Assembly (NCBI GenBank): GCA_015698045.1
Contig: BLAL01000034.1
Location: 1,736,001-1,800,000 of the forward strand
Direction of reading: 5' to 3'
Source: Rhizophagus clarus
Taxonomy: Eukaryota; Glomeromycota; Glomeromycetes; Glomerales; Glomeraceae
Length of the DNA: 64,000 nt
This document shows, in pieces, positions 23,179-34,320 of the stretch. Within the stretch, counting starts at the first letter, position 1. Each line of letters begins with the position of its first letter. The notes under the pieces are model-generated. The model worked only from the letters and a program-made list of their open reading frames with translations. It did no database searches and had not been told where the DNA came from. A program made the position numbers and the translations under genes.

Positions 23179-25914
23179 TGATTTATATTTTTTTTTATAC
23201 TTATACTATATATTAATTAAAATTATTTTATTCTATTGTAAAAGATTAGAAAAAAAATATATAATTATTTATATTTGTTAAAATACTATATATTATATTT
23301 AAAAAAAAATTGCTTATTTTTTTATAATATTTAAAATTGGTTTACTAAATTTGATTACTTTTTATATTTCTTATCTAATAAAAGAGTATTATATATATTT
23401 AAAAATTTAATATTTGTATTTTAACTATTTAAATATTACAAATAAGATGATATAAAACAGATAAATATATTTAATTAATATAATATTATATTAAAAAATA
23501 AAATCACAAAAAAATTTCAAAAAATATATATAAATAAAATTTAATTAAAAAAAAAAATTTATTATAAATTTTAAATATTTTTTTAAAATTAAAACTATAT
23601 TAAATATTAAATAATTATTAAATAAAAAAAATAAATTTCAGGTACTAATTAATATTATTTAAAAAAAAAATTTTTCATTAAATTCTATATAATTTAAAAT
23701 TTTACTTATCTAAGATTTTTCTGAATTTTTATTATAAATATAAAAATGAAATAATCATTTTATGCAAAAGCATTATAATGAACCCTTACTAAATATCAAT
23801 AAAAGCATATATAGATCATTAAAAAAAAAAATAAAATAAATATAATAAATAATATAAATATAACAAATTAAATAAATAACAGTTACTGGTTATGTCATAA
23901 AAAAAAGGGAGATTTTTTTTAATAAAATTTGCAAAAAAAAAGTTTGTAGTACAATATTCTCTTTAAATATATAGTATATATATATAATTAAAATTGGTTA
24001 AAATTAACTCAATTTGGTTAAATTTGCCAATTAATAATGGCTGAATTTTTCTTAATTTTGGCCAAATTTGTAATACTACCTAAATTACATTAAAATTAAA
24101 ATTTTCAGATCAAAGATAACACCATATTTATGCAATGTAATAGTACTTTTTTCAACAATAGTAAACATGTTCGTTTAAAACTTGAAAAATACTTTTAAAC
24201 TTTTTAAAAGTCAAAAATTTCACTTTATTCAATTGTAATTGGTCAAAGAAAGTAATCAATTATATGGTTATTTTGATATAATAAACTAATAAAATATTAA
24301 GAAAATTTAACTTCTTTCTTTTGCTTATTTTTTTTAAATATTATATAAATATCTTTTATTTTAATGCTACTTTAAACATAAAAAAAATATTTAATTTATT
24401 CATAATGTATTATCTTTATTTATAATTTAACAAAGTAAATAAACTTAATATGATAGCTAATAAAAATTTTTTCTATAAATAAATAATTTATGTTTTATTT
24501 TCATGTTTAATAAATTAAAATTTAAAAATTTTAAAGTTTTTTTTTCTAATAAGTTGTAAAAAATTACATAATTATTACAATACTAGAATTTAAGTATTAA
24601 AGGTTTAATTTAAATAAACAAAAAAACATTATATTTAACTAGTTTTTTAATTAAAAATTCATTTATACTACCAGATAACATTCAAATAGACCTAATAATA
24701 TTATTTTAATGAATAAAAAAATTTTTATTAGTCTAGCTTTAATTAAAAAATTTTAATAAAATTTACAAATAACAAAAAATCTGACATAATAATCACTCTT
24801 TTATGCTTAATAAAAGTTATTTATTTTATCAAATTATAGTTAAAAATAAGATAATTGCTAGTTAAAAAAAGCTTTTGCTAAAAGTTTTATTAAAATCAAA
24901 AATTTTTTTTTTATTATAAAAAAAATTGACTTTTTGCGGTTTACACAAAAACTACCTAAATAACTGCTTTTTTTAGCTTAGTAAATCTTTTTCTTCTTAT
25001 AAAATTACATATATTTTTATTATTTAAATTGTATTTTATATCTACTTTTAAGTTGTATCTGAAGAAAAACTTTATTTTTGAAACAAACTTTCTTGTAAAT
25101 ACAAAAAAAAATATTATTAAAGAGGAAATAATGATAAAAATTTATATTAAACATGACAAACTATTAATTTACTTAATTTATATAAGCATTGTATTAAAAA
25201 AATTCTTTTTTAGCTACATAATGAAATATTCAATTATAATTATACAAAATTATTTTAATTAATGATTAACATGTGATCTGACATGATCACTGACTGATAA
25301 AATAAATTATATTAATCATATTAATCAGATTGATCATATTATTATAATCATCATAATTATTATGACTTTTGCAATTATTATGATTATTTTAATTATCATA
25401 ATTATTATGACTATTATGACTATTATAACTTTTGTAATTATTATAATTATTATAATCAAGCAATTTTTAATTTTAATAATATTTTTATTAAAAATTAAAA
25501 TTTATAATTTTTTATTATAATTTAACAAGTATAAGACTAATTTTAACCTGTGATGATTTAACCGGGGTGATTTAATCTGATAATTTTTATATGAGAAAAT
25601 TATTATTTTATACTGGATGATTTTCACTATCATGTAATCAAATATAAACTCAATCACGTATAAACATTTCACAGATTATTTGTTTATCACAGTATCTTCA
25701 CTGATCTATTACTCTTCTTTTGCCTTTAACGTTTTAGACTTTGACCTTTTAATACTGTAGGTTTTTTAGCATTGCACAGATCAAATAAAAAAAAATCTCC
25801 AAAAATTGACAGTCTGATTTTTGTCTGATTTTTGGATATATTTGTCTGATTTGTGTTTTTTATTGCCAATTTTATGGCGCGAATTGTTCATGAATGGCAT
25901 TGCTGATTTGTGCC
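23179..25914. other. Gene-free AT-rich stretch
   Basis: Mostly A/T with poly-A and poly-T runs and no credible gene. Between 25290 and 25460 it becomes a run of ATCATATTAATC, then ATTATTATGACTATT words, a degenerate short repeat. At 25548-25585 it carries a tgatttaaccggggtgattt motif that reappears at 30300-30330. Confidence 0.45.
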
Positions 25915-26052
25915 AAAAAATCGGCATTCCTATTTTTAAATAGTGCATGCAAATTGGCACTCCTATTTTTAAATAGTGCATGAAAATCGGCACTCCGATT
26001 TTTAAATAGTGCATGCAAATCAGCACTCCGATTTTTTAATAGTGCATACAAA
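25915..26052 (-). repeat. 33-bp tandem repeat, 4 copies
   Basis: Unit AAATAGTGCATGCAAATCGGCACTCCGATTTTT repeats four times at 25918-26050. It contains an imperfect palindrome around TGCATGCA and a CGGCACTCCG-type core. The multiple-of-three period produces a repetitive small ORF on the minus strand, which I do not regard as a gene. Confidence 0.8.
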
Positions 26053-26213
26053 TTCAACCAAATTATTTTATTTATATTTATTTATGAAGTACGACACATA
26101 CAAAAATTTATTTTTTCTCAAAAAATTTTATTCAAAGTAGTTTAATTTAAAAATTTACATGTTTTATTAATAATTAAAAAATAAGAATTTATTTTAATAG
26201 AAAATTAATCTAA

Positions 26214-27330
26214 AAAAAAGAAATCTATAATGAAAGTAAAAAAATGAATCAAAGTAAAGAAATGTGTTAAAAATAGGAATAACAATAAAGAAAAAAAGTG
26301 AAATAAAAAAAATGGAGGGAATAAAAAGAAGTAAGGGGAAACAAAAAAAAATGAAAAGAATACAAAGGTAAAGAAAATGAAAGGAATGAAGAAGGAAATG
26401 TAAGAAAAAAGGATAGTGTAATATAAAAAAAACAAAAAGAATAGTAGGAAAACATAAAGAAACAAAAAGAGAGAAGGGAGATATAAAGGAGCGAAAAGAA
26501 AGGAGGGGAAAATGTAAAGGAACGAAAAGAAAGAAGAGGGAAATGTAAAGGAACAAAAAAAAGGAAGGAAATGTAAAAAAAAGGAGGAAATGCAAAGGAA
26601 CAAAACGAAAAGAAGGGGAAACATAAAGTGATGAAACAAAAAGAAGAGTGAAACGTAATAGAACAAAAAAAATGGAAGGCAAAACGTAAAAAAGAAAAAA
26701 TAGAGGAAACATGAAGAAATGAAAGAGAAATGTGAATATACAAAAGAATTAAAGGGAAGATGAAAAGAATGGAGAGAAGTGAAAAGAAACAAAAAAAAAT
26801 AAAAAAAACAAAGTAAACCAAAAGGTGGGTGAAAAGAAAAGAATGGAGGGGGAAGTGAAAATAAACAAAAAGAATAGTAGGAAAACATAAAGAAACGAAA
26901 AGAAAAGAAGAGAAATGTAAAAGAACAAAAAAAAGAGGAAAAGGGAAAGGAATGAAATGAAAAAAAGGGGGAGGCGTAAAAGGTAAAATGAAAAGGAGGG
27001 AAAATATAAAAAATAAAATGAAAAGAGGAGGAATGTAAAGGGACGAATGAAAAGAAGATGAATCGTAAAGGAATAAAGTAAAAACAAGGGCAAATGTAAA
27101 GTGTTGAAACGAAAAAGAGGGTTGAAATGTAATAGTCAAAAAAACAATAGAAGAAAAAACGTAAAAAAAAGAAAAAAAAGAGGAAGAAATGAAAAAGAAA
27201 TGTGAATATCCAAAAAGAATTGAAGGGAGACGAAAAGAATAGAAAACAAACGAAAAGAAACTAAGGGGATAAAAGAAAAAATGAAAGAAAAGTTAGTAAA
27301 TAATGAAATGTAATCGATCATAAAAAAAAT
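26214..27330. repeat. 1.1-kb purine-strand tract (G/A-rich plus strand)
   Basis: The plus strand is overwhelmingly A and G with occasional T and very rare C. It is built of loosely repeated units of about 35-45 nt such as GGAAATGTAAAGGAACGAAAAGAAAGAAGA. The minus strand is correspondingly pyrimidine-rich, so long Phe/Leu/Ser ORFs appear there in all three frames. They have no protein features and are not genes. Such tracts can adopt triplex or slipped structures. Confidence 0.8.
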
Positions 27331-27339
27331 AAAATGAAA

Positions 27340-27860
27340 TAAAAAGAAACATACTTGTAAAGAAGCCCAATTACTAAAAACGTCTGATCAGAACCTGCAA
27401 AAAAAAGATGGATTCATTAGTAAACGTTTCCTAAAAAAAAAGAAAAAATAAAGTTTCAAAAATTTTGAAACTTACATTCATTACGCTTACAGCCATTATC
27501 CAAGAATTAAAGACCAGAAGCTACAAAAAAAAAGATGGAAATGTTAGTAAACGTTTCTTAAAAAAAAAAGAAAAATAAAGTTTCGAAAATAAACTTCAAA
27601 ACTTACATTCATTACGCCCACGGCCATCATCCAAGAATCGAAAACTGGAAGCTACAAAAAAAAAGATGGAAACGTTAGTAAACATTTCCTAAAAAAAAAG
27701 AAAAAATAAAATTTCAAAAATTTTGAAATTTACATTAATTACGCCCATCGTCTAAGAAGAGAAAAAAAGAATATTGGTATATTTCTAAAACCATTAATAA
27801 TAAAACCTATTGTCAATTTACGTTTCTGAAATCTTCGAGGCTGCATTCTACAAAAATTAA
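27340..27860 (-). repeat. Tandem array (about 130 bp units) of exon-like blocks with splice-site borders, minus strand
   Basis: Reading the minus strand, short blocks are each preceded by a T-rich tract ending cag/tag and followed by gta-type donors. They lie at 27394-27355 (40 nt), 27520-27476 (45 nt), 27651-27607 (45 nt) and 27751-27734 (18 nt), with a related block near 27848-27822. The 45-nt blocks share ATTCTTGGATgATGGCnGT and translate without stops as LLVFNSWIMAVSVMN and LPVFDSWMMAVGVMN. The intervening sequence is an A/T-rich 80-90 nt of typical intron length for this genome. The blocks could be tandemly duplicated exons of a lost gene or a repeat that merely carries splice consensus. 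Confidence 0.6.
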
Positions 27861-27924
27861 GAAAAGAAAAAAACATTAGAATGTTTCTTTAACATGAAAC
27901 TCGCTATTTTTACAATAAAGCTAA

Positions 27925-28078
27925 AAAATGTTTTTTTAAATTAAATAAAAAAAAATTCATTTTTTAAATTAAATAAAGTTAAAAAAAAATTCGTTTTTTA
28001 TGTTAAATAAAGAAAAAATTCGTTTTTTTAGATTTTAAATAAAAAAAAATTCATTTTTTTAGATTAAATAAAAAAAAT
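27925..28078 (+). repeat. About 36-bp A/T tandem repeat, 4 copies
   Basis: Units of TTAAATAAA(G)AAAAAAATTCGTTTTTT, with a central ATTCnTTTTTT, repeat about four times. Low complexity; no gene. Confidence 0.65.
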
Positions 28079-28309
28079 ACAGCTTCTTTGGATGATGGTA
28101 TTTCAGTGGTGTGTACCAACTTTTTGTTTGTTTGTTTTTTTTATTTAAAGAAATACATTCTAACGGTTGCTTTTTTTTATTTGTAAATGAGCAGAAGGAA
28201 AAAAATGAAATGTAAGAAGCAAAAATAAAAAAAAATTATCAATAAATCAATAAACAAATGATGTAATTATATAGTCAGTCAATTAAAGACAATCATTTTT
28301 GATTGAAAA

Positions 28310-28592
28310 ATTGGCAGAGTTATATAAAAATTGGCAGAATTATATAAAAATCAGCAGAATTATATAAAATCAGCAGAATTATATAAAAATCGGCAAGAGC
28401 ATATTAAAATTGGCAGAATTATATAAAAATTGGCAGAATTATATAAAAATCAGCAGAATTATATAAAATCAGCAGAATTATATAAAATCAGCAGAATTAT
28501 ATAAAAATCGGCAAAAACATATTAAAATTGGCAGAATTATATAAAAATTGGCAAAATTATATAAAAATCGGCAAGAGCATATTAAAATAAAG
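28310..28592 (+). repeat. 20-bp tandem repeat, about 14 copies
   Basis: Head-to-tail AATTGGCAGAATTATATAAA and its variants (ATCAGCAGAATTATATAAA; ATCGGCAAGAGCATATTAAA). The variants recur in an ordered series, so the array probably grew by duplication of multi-unit blocks as well as single units. Confidence 0.85.
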
Positions 28593-29104
28593 CAAATTCT
28601 AATTTTTTTTCATTCAACCTGTGTTATTTTTATTTGGTTTTATCTCTTACTAATTAATCACTTCTTCTTTTTTTTGTAGGTTCTTTAGTGTCTTAATAAA
28701 CGGTAAGTTTTAGGTATTCAAAATTTTAGAAATCTATTTTTTTTTACAACTACTAACCAGTCTTTTTTCTTTTTTTCGGTCAGGTTTTTTCTTGGATTTT
28801 TTCTTGGATCTTCTGAATTTCTTTTTGGGTTTATGCTCGTGTTCTTTTCAGATTTCTTGAGTTTCTTCTTGATATGGGGGTTTTTTCACATTTTTTTCCT
28901 ATTTCTCTCATGAATTTCCTTCTGGATTTTCTCTTACATTTTTACTTATGGTTCTTTTTTTAACTTGCATTTCTTCTTAAATTTTGGCTGGTTTCTTTTT
29001 TTTTTTTGGTTGGAATTTGTTCATTATAAAAAATTCATCGCTATAACAAATAACTCAGTATTGGTAAAAATCACATGATTTATTGATCTGATTCATTTTT
29101 TTAA
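28593..29104 (+). other. T-rich stretch with a splice-bordered 23-nt block
   Basis: A T-tract ending tttttgtag at 28679, a 23-nt block (28680-28702) and a gtaagttt donor look like another micro-exon. The rest is T/C-rich with repeated TTTCTTCTTGGATTTT words (28780-28990). No ORF of substance. Confidence 0.4.
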
Positions 29105-29415
29105 TAAAAAATGTTTCTCTTTTTTTTATTTTTTTTTGCTGTTACATTTCCCTTATCTTTCGTTCCTATTCCTTTCATCCCTTTTCCTTCTTCTATTTTT
29201 CGTCTCTCTTCTTTTTCTCCTTCTATCTTTCGTTCTTTCTCTTTTCTCCTTCTATTTTTCATCTCCCTTTTTCTTCCTCTTCGTCCCCTTCTTTTTCCCT
29301 TCTTCTATCTTTTATCCTTATTTCTTTTCCTCCTTTTCCTTTCATTCCTATTTCTTTATTCTTACCGTATTTCTCTTTCTCTTTTCCTTTTGTTCCCCTT
29401 CCTTTTTCTTTAGGG
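29105..29415. repeat. Pyrimidine-strand tract, opposite polarity to the purine tract at 26.2-27.3 kb
   Basis: The plus strand is almost only C and T (CTTTCGTTCTTTCTCTTTTCTCC words), the complement in kind of the upstream purine tract. The Phe/Leu-rich ORFs here are compositional artefacts. Confidence 0.75.
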
Positions 29416-32390
29416 TTTGGAAATTTATTAAAAGAAAAAATGAAAAGTTGGTTGTTTTTTTATTTATTAGTATGTTACAATTTTATTTAAACTTACTTTT
29501 CATTTTTTTTCTTTAGGTTCTGAATAGTTTATAATAGGAGAAAATAAAAAAGGTTAGCATTCCTTAGTTGTATTTTATTGTAATGTCATTGTAATATCAG
29601 CTATACTTACATTTTCTTTTATTTTTTCTTTTGATTCCTGTAGATCTATTAGGGGACAAAACAGAAAGTTACTACTATTTTTTTGTTTAAGGTTACCTGC
29701 CTAAACTAATTTTAAATTTGACTAAACGTCTAAACTCTAGTTTTACTGATTTTTTAATAATACTTTACTATTGTTTTGCTATTTAATATGATTTACTATA
29801 AGTTTTGACATTTGTTAAGTTTTGCTAATTTTTTACTAAGATTTTAATATAGTTTTGTCAAGTTTTGCCCTTTCGATATTTAGACAGTTTGCTAAACTAT
29901 CTAGTTTCACCCAGCAATTTTATCTTTGTTATTATTTTGTCACATTTTGTCACATTTTTTCTTTAGTGTTAGATTTGAAGTTATTAATAATATATTGATT
30001 TGATAAATAAAAAAAAAATTCGTTTTACTGAAAAAAAAGTTCACTTTATTTTTGAATTTGTTTTCAATCTTTATTTTCTGTCTCTTCTTTATTTTATTCC
30101 TTTTTTTCTAGTCACTTATTTATTACTACCAGTTCTATAGTAATAAACAATTAAAATGAATGATTCTTTAACTAAATTAAATATTATAAATATATAAATT
30201 TTAGTTTTAGTTTAACATAAATAAAATTTATCATAAAAAATAAAAATTAACTAATAAAAATTAGCATATCAATAAATTTGTAAATTTATTATAAAGGAGG
30301 GTGATTTAACCTGAGTGATTTAACCAGGGAGAGGGGGAGGGAGGTAAGTTCAGTTAGCAAAACTCATTTAACAAATAATAATATAAAAGTATTTTATAAG
30401 CCAATATACTGTATATTGAATTATTAATTACTAGTTCTAATCTTATTCTTATAAAAAGTTTATTAAAGGATTTAAGTAAAATATTATCTAAATATAAAGG
30501 TAGAAAGAAAATTAAAAAAAAACTATAAAATTAGCAAATTTTTCTTTTAAAGTTATAAAATTATATTTTACATTACTTTTTTTTTTTGGTCAAAATAAGT
30601 GTAAAATAATTTTATTAAAATTGATTTGAAAATATATATTAATAAATATTAAGCTAACTTATTACATAAGACTGCAATATATGTGAACAAGAATATGTCA
30701 TAACCTATTATATTGTCCTATTTTCAACAGTATAATAGGAAGTTCAAAGATAGATTTAAAAAAAATAAGAAAAACAAAAAAAAAAATAAAATATATTAGA
30801 AGAATAAATTAACTAAATAATATATATAACTAAATCTATAAAGATTTTTAAGCTAATAAATTAATAAATTTATATAACTAAATTATATTAATTGTTCCAA
30901 CAAGACCTTTAATCCTATTAAAATATATTTTACATCTGGCTGTTTAATCTACTGTGAACAGTTTTTTTGTTAAATGAATTAAAATTAGGAGTATGATTAT
31001 TTTTTTTATTCTGACTATAAAATCTACAGTTACCTAAAAATAAAGAATCTGAGTGATTAGTAGTTGATTTAGGATTAGCAGTTTTGTCTACATTACCAAA
31101 TTAAGTAATGTATGTTTCTAAGAGTCAAATCTTGGAATAAATATTGGCACCATGAAAGACTAACATTATTTCAGAGTTGTGGATTACTAATACATTTTGA
31201 TACTTAATTCTAGGTTGCAAAATAACTAATCAACTTCTTTTATTTTAAGGTTTCTTTAATTATTTTAAAAGATTTCATTCTGCTAATTAACAAAAACTAA
31301 TTAGGAATACAATTGAAAAATAAAGAGGATTCTGTTATATCAGTTAAAATATCATTAATAACAACTTGAAATTTTTTTCACTATTTACATTCTGAAAGAT
31401 TTTACAATATAGGAAACTATTTAACTAGAAAACTTCCTAGTCTAATAGTCCATTTGCCTTCATTATAAGTTTTAAAACATTCATGATTTAGTATCAATCT
31501 AACCCTTGCTAATAGATATTTTTTGTATATTCTTATACTGATTGATACTATTTTTTTTCAGAAACTTAAGTTTCTGAGAAGTATATAATTATTCCATTTT
31601 GCCAATATGGCATAGATAATTAATTGTACCTGTTCTTCTTCTGTATAACTATAACCAGTAAAGATAAGATGAAAATTTTTAAAATTGTCTACCAATTAAT
31701 CTTGTTTTCTTTTTTTTCTTTTATCAATTGGTTAATCATTAGAGGATTTATTACTATCATTATCTTTAGAAGAATTCATAGAAGAAAAAAGATCAGTATT
31801 AGTAAAAGTAATCATTTTGGACTTAGAGAATGTATTCTTAGGTAATAGGTTGCTAAAAACAATAAAAGAATTATTATTTATCTATTGTTGAGTTTATTGA
31901 AATTTCTTTAACTTTTTTTTAGCAGCTTTTTTTTAAACATTAATTAAGAATATGATAGATGGTATGATTGGGATAGGATGATGCAGAGTATTCAGAACTT
32001 TACTGCTAGTATTATCTATTGAGTTATTAAGGTTCATAAAATCTGATTAATATTCTATAGAATGCAAAATTTTTATATTAGCCATGGGCTGAATTTATTG
32101 TTATTGCATAGTTAAAGTTGTCTGTTAAAACTAAGGAGTTTTAACATATCAAAATTATCAAAACTATTTTAACATTTTAATATTAACCTTTTGATTTGTT
32201 GAAATGCTGAAATTGTTTCAACATGCTAAAACTATTTCAACATTTCAGCATAGTATATTATATGATATACTTATAATTTTGGCATTCACTAATCTGCAAT
32301 TTGCAGATTTTTGATCAGTTTTAATATTGATCATATGAGCTAATTTACTGATCATAGATAATCTTTTTTTTTGAAAAAAAAAGAATTTTA
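29416..32390. other. Gene-free AT-rich stretch
   Basis: T-rich lead-ins ending ttctttag or tcctgtag followed by short open blocks recur at about 29412, 29516 and 29641. Further on, the sequence is degenerate, with no ORF I can assign. A GGGAGAGGGGGAGGGAGG purine cluster lies at 30329-30346 next to the tgatttaacc motif shared with 25.55 kb. Confidence 0.4.
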
Positions 32391-32394
32391 TTTT

Positions 32395-33080
32395 TATTTT
32401 TTTTTCTTTAGGTTGCCAGACTTCTTGGATGAACCTAAACTTGAAATGTGCGCAAGTAAGTTAATAGGGAATGAAAGAGAATTTTTTTTTTAATATATTG
32501 AAGAAATATACTAACATTTTTTTTACATATTTCTTTTTTTTATTTAAGTTGCTGCACTTCTTGAATAAATCCAGACTTGAAATATACACAAGTAAGTTAA
32601 TGGGAGGTGAGAGGGGATTTTTTTTTAATATATTGAAAAAACATATTAACATTTCTTCTATTTCTTTTTTTTTCTTTAGATTGCTGGACTTCTTGAACAA
32701 ACCTAAACTCGAAATATACGCAAGTTAGTGAAGAGAGATTTTTTTTTAATATATTAAAGAAACATATTAACATTTCTTTTATTTTTTTTTTTTTTTCTTT
32801 AGGTTGCCAGACTTTTTGAATAAACCCAAACTTGAAATGTATGCAAGTTAGTGAAGAGTGGGAGGAGATTTTTTTTTTTAATATATTAAAGAAATATACT
32901 AACATTTTTTCTATTTCTTTTTTTTCTTTAAGTTGTCAGATTTCTTAAACAAACTCAGACTTGAAATGTATATAAGTAAATTTAGTAGAAAGTAGGAGAA
33001 ATTTTTTTAATATATTAAAAAAATATACTAACTAAACGTTTCTTTTTTATTTATTTAGATTATCAGATTTTTAGATGAAT
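32395..33080 (+). repeat. Tandem array of six micro-exon-like units with conserved splice borders, plus strand
   Basis: Six units with spacing of 137, 131, 123, 130 and 126 bp. Each has a poly-T tract ending ttag or taag, a block of 43-44 nt, and a gtaagt/gttagt/gtaaat donor. Blocks: 32412-32455, 32549-32591, 32680-32723, 32803-32846, 32933-32975, and a decayed one from 33059. The core reads TTGCCAGACTTCTTGGATGA..AAACTTGAAATGT and encodes LPDFLDEPKLEMCA-like peptides. Block lengths are not multiples of three, so consecutive splicing would rotate the frame. The spacer also carries conserved AATATATTGAAGAAATATAC. Confidence 0.7.
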
Positions 33081-33924
33081 CCAGTCAATAAAATTTTTTT
33101 ATTACAAGCAATAATATAAAAACTTTTTTTAAATATAATAATTTATTATTTAATCCAAAAGTCAATTTTAATTATAACAATAAAATAAAGTATTGCAATA
33201 AATTTTAGTTTTTTATATATTTAATTTTAAATTTTTTTTTTACTAAATTTTTAATATGCATATTATATAACCAAAACATTACAAATTACAATCAATCTAT
33301 CAAACTTGTATCAAACTTGTATCAATATCTATATAAACTTTATTAATTAGAATTGTTCAATTTTGAATCAATTGTGACTAAAATCTTAATATTTTATATA
33401 TCACAAGAGTGATATTTTAATTTTGGCAATTTTAATATGCTGAAACTATTTGGTAATTTCATGCAGTTTTAGCAATTTTGATATATTAAAACTAGTTTTG
33501 ACATTTTGATAATTTTGACATATTAAAACTATTCTGGCATTTCAGCATTTTGATATATTTTTAGTTTTGATATTTCAACATTAGCCTATTGAGTTTTAGC
33601 AAATAACTTTATGTATAGTAAAGTATTTTTTCAATTCTACTACACATTTTTTGAATTCATAGTAATATAATGTTTTGATGAAGCAATTTATTATAGTTGT
33701 GATAAGTAAAGGAAAAAGTAAAAATTTTGGTATTATAAGTAAAGAATCATCTCTAAATTGAAGGTATTTCAAAATTTCTACTAATTGTATAATATTTTTA
33801 TTGACTTTTAAAAGAATTTATTAACTTTTTGCTTACATTCACTTTGTTAAAAAAGTTTTTATATGAGAGTATTTTTTCTTATACACATTTTTTAATATTT
33901 GCAAAAACTTTAGTTTTATATAAT
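33081..33924. other. Gene-free AT-rich stretch
   Basis: Contains loosely repeated ATTTTGATATATTAAAACTA words (33420-33590), like those at 32130-32240. No gene or element border recognised before the hAT insertion. Confidence 0.4.
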
Positions 33925-34064
33925 GTTTAAAATAGAGTTTGGATCTGTGTATCCATGTTATCCATGGATACATATCCATAATAAAAATCTAGTATCCGTT
34001 ATCCATATAAAAATTAAGCCTAGATATGGATAATTTAAAAAAAAATTGAATGGATAATCCATAT

Positions 34065-34215
34065 TCATGTTATCCATGGATAATACAGATAATACAAATA
34101 ATATGGATATACGGATAATGCAGATAACACAGATAACGTGGATTATGCAAATAACACGGATAATGCAGATAATGCAGATATATAAATAATACAAATAATA
34201 CAGATAATAAAGATA
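34065..34215 (+). repeat. Subterminal 9-bp repeat GATAATACA/GATAACACG of the hAT element
   Basis: About 15 head-to-tail copies of a GATAAnnCn unit just inside the left end. Many internal hexamers match those of the right end (37365-37550). Likely transposase-binding region, by family analogy. Confidence 0.75.
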
Positions 34216-34320
34216 ATATGATATTTATACCTTATTTATTTATTAATAAATTTTAAATTTGATCTATCTCATTATAAATTTCCAGTAGAAAAATATTACC
34301 TAAAATTTTATGATTTTTTT

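Noticed and set aside
25781..26057. CRISPR-like or coding repeat at the 33-bp array
   Set aside because: Units are contiguous without unique spacers and the organism is eukaryotic; the coding appearance follows from the period being a multiple of three.
26194..27321. Long minus-strand Phe/Leu/Ser-rich ORFs that look like membrane proteins
   Set aside because: All three frames are open because the strand is nearly pure pyrimidine; the composition explains them and no conserved motif is present.
29111..29516. Plus-strand Phe/Leu/Ser-rich ORFs
   Set aside because: Same compositional artefact on a pyrimidine-rich strand.
32461..32905. ORFs read straight through the 32.4-33.1 kb array
   Set aside because: They cross poly-T tracts and splice-like borders; the repeat structure explains them better than a protein.
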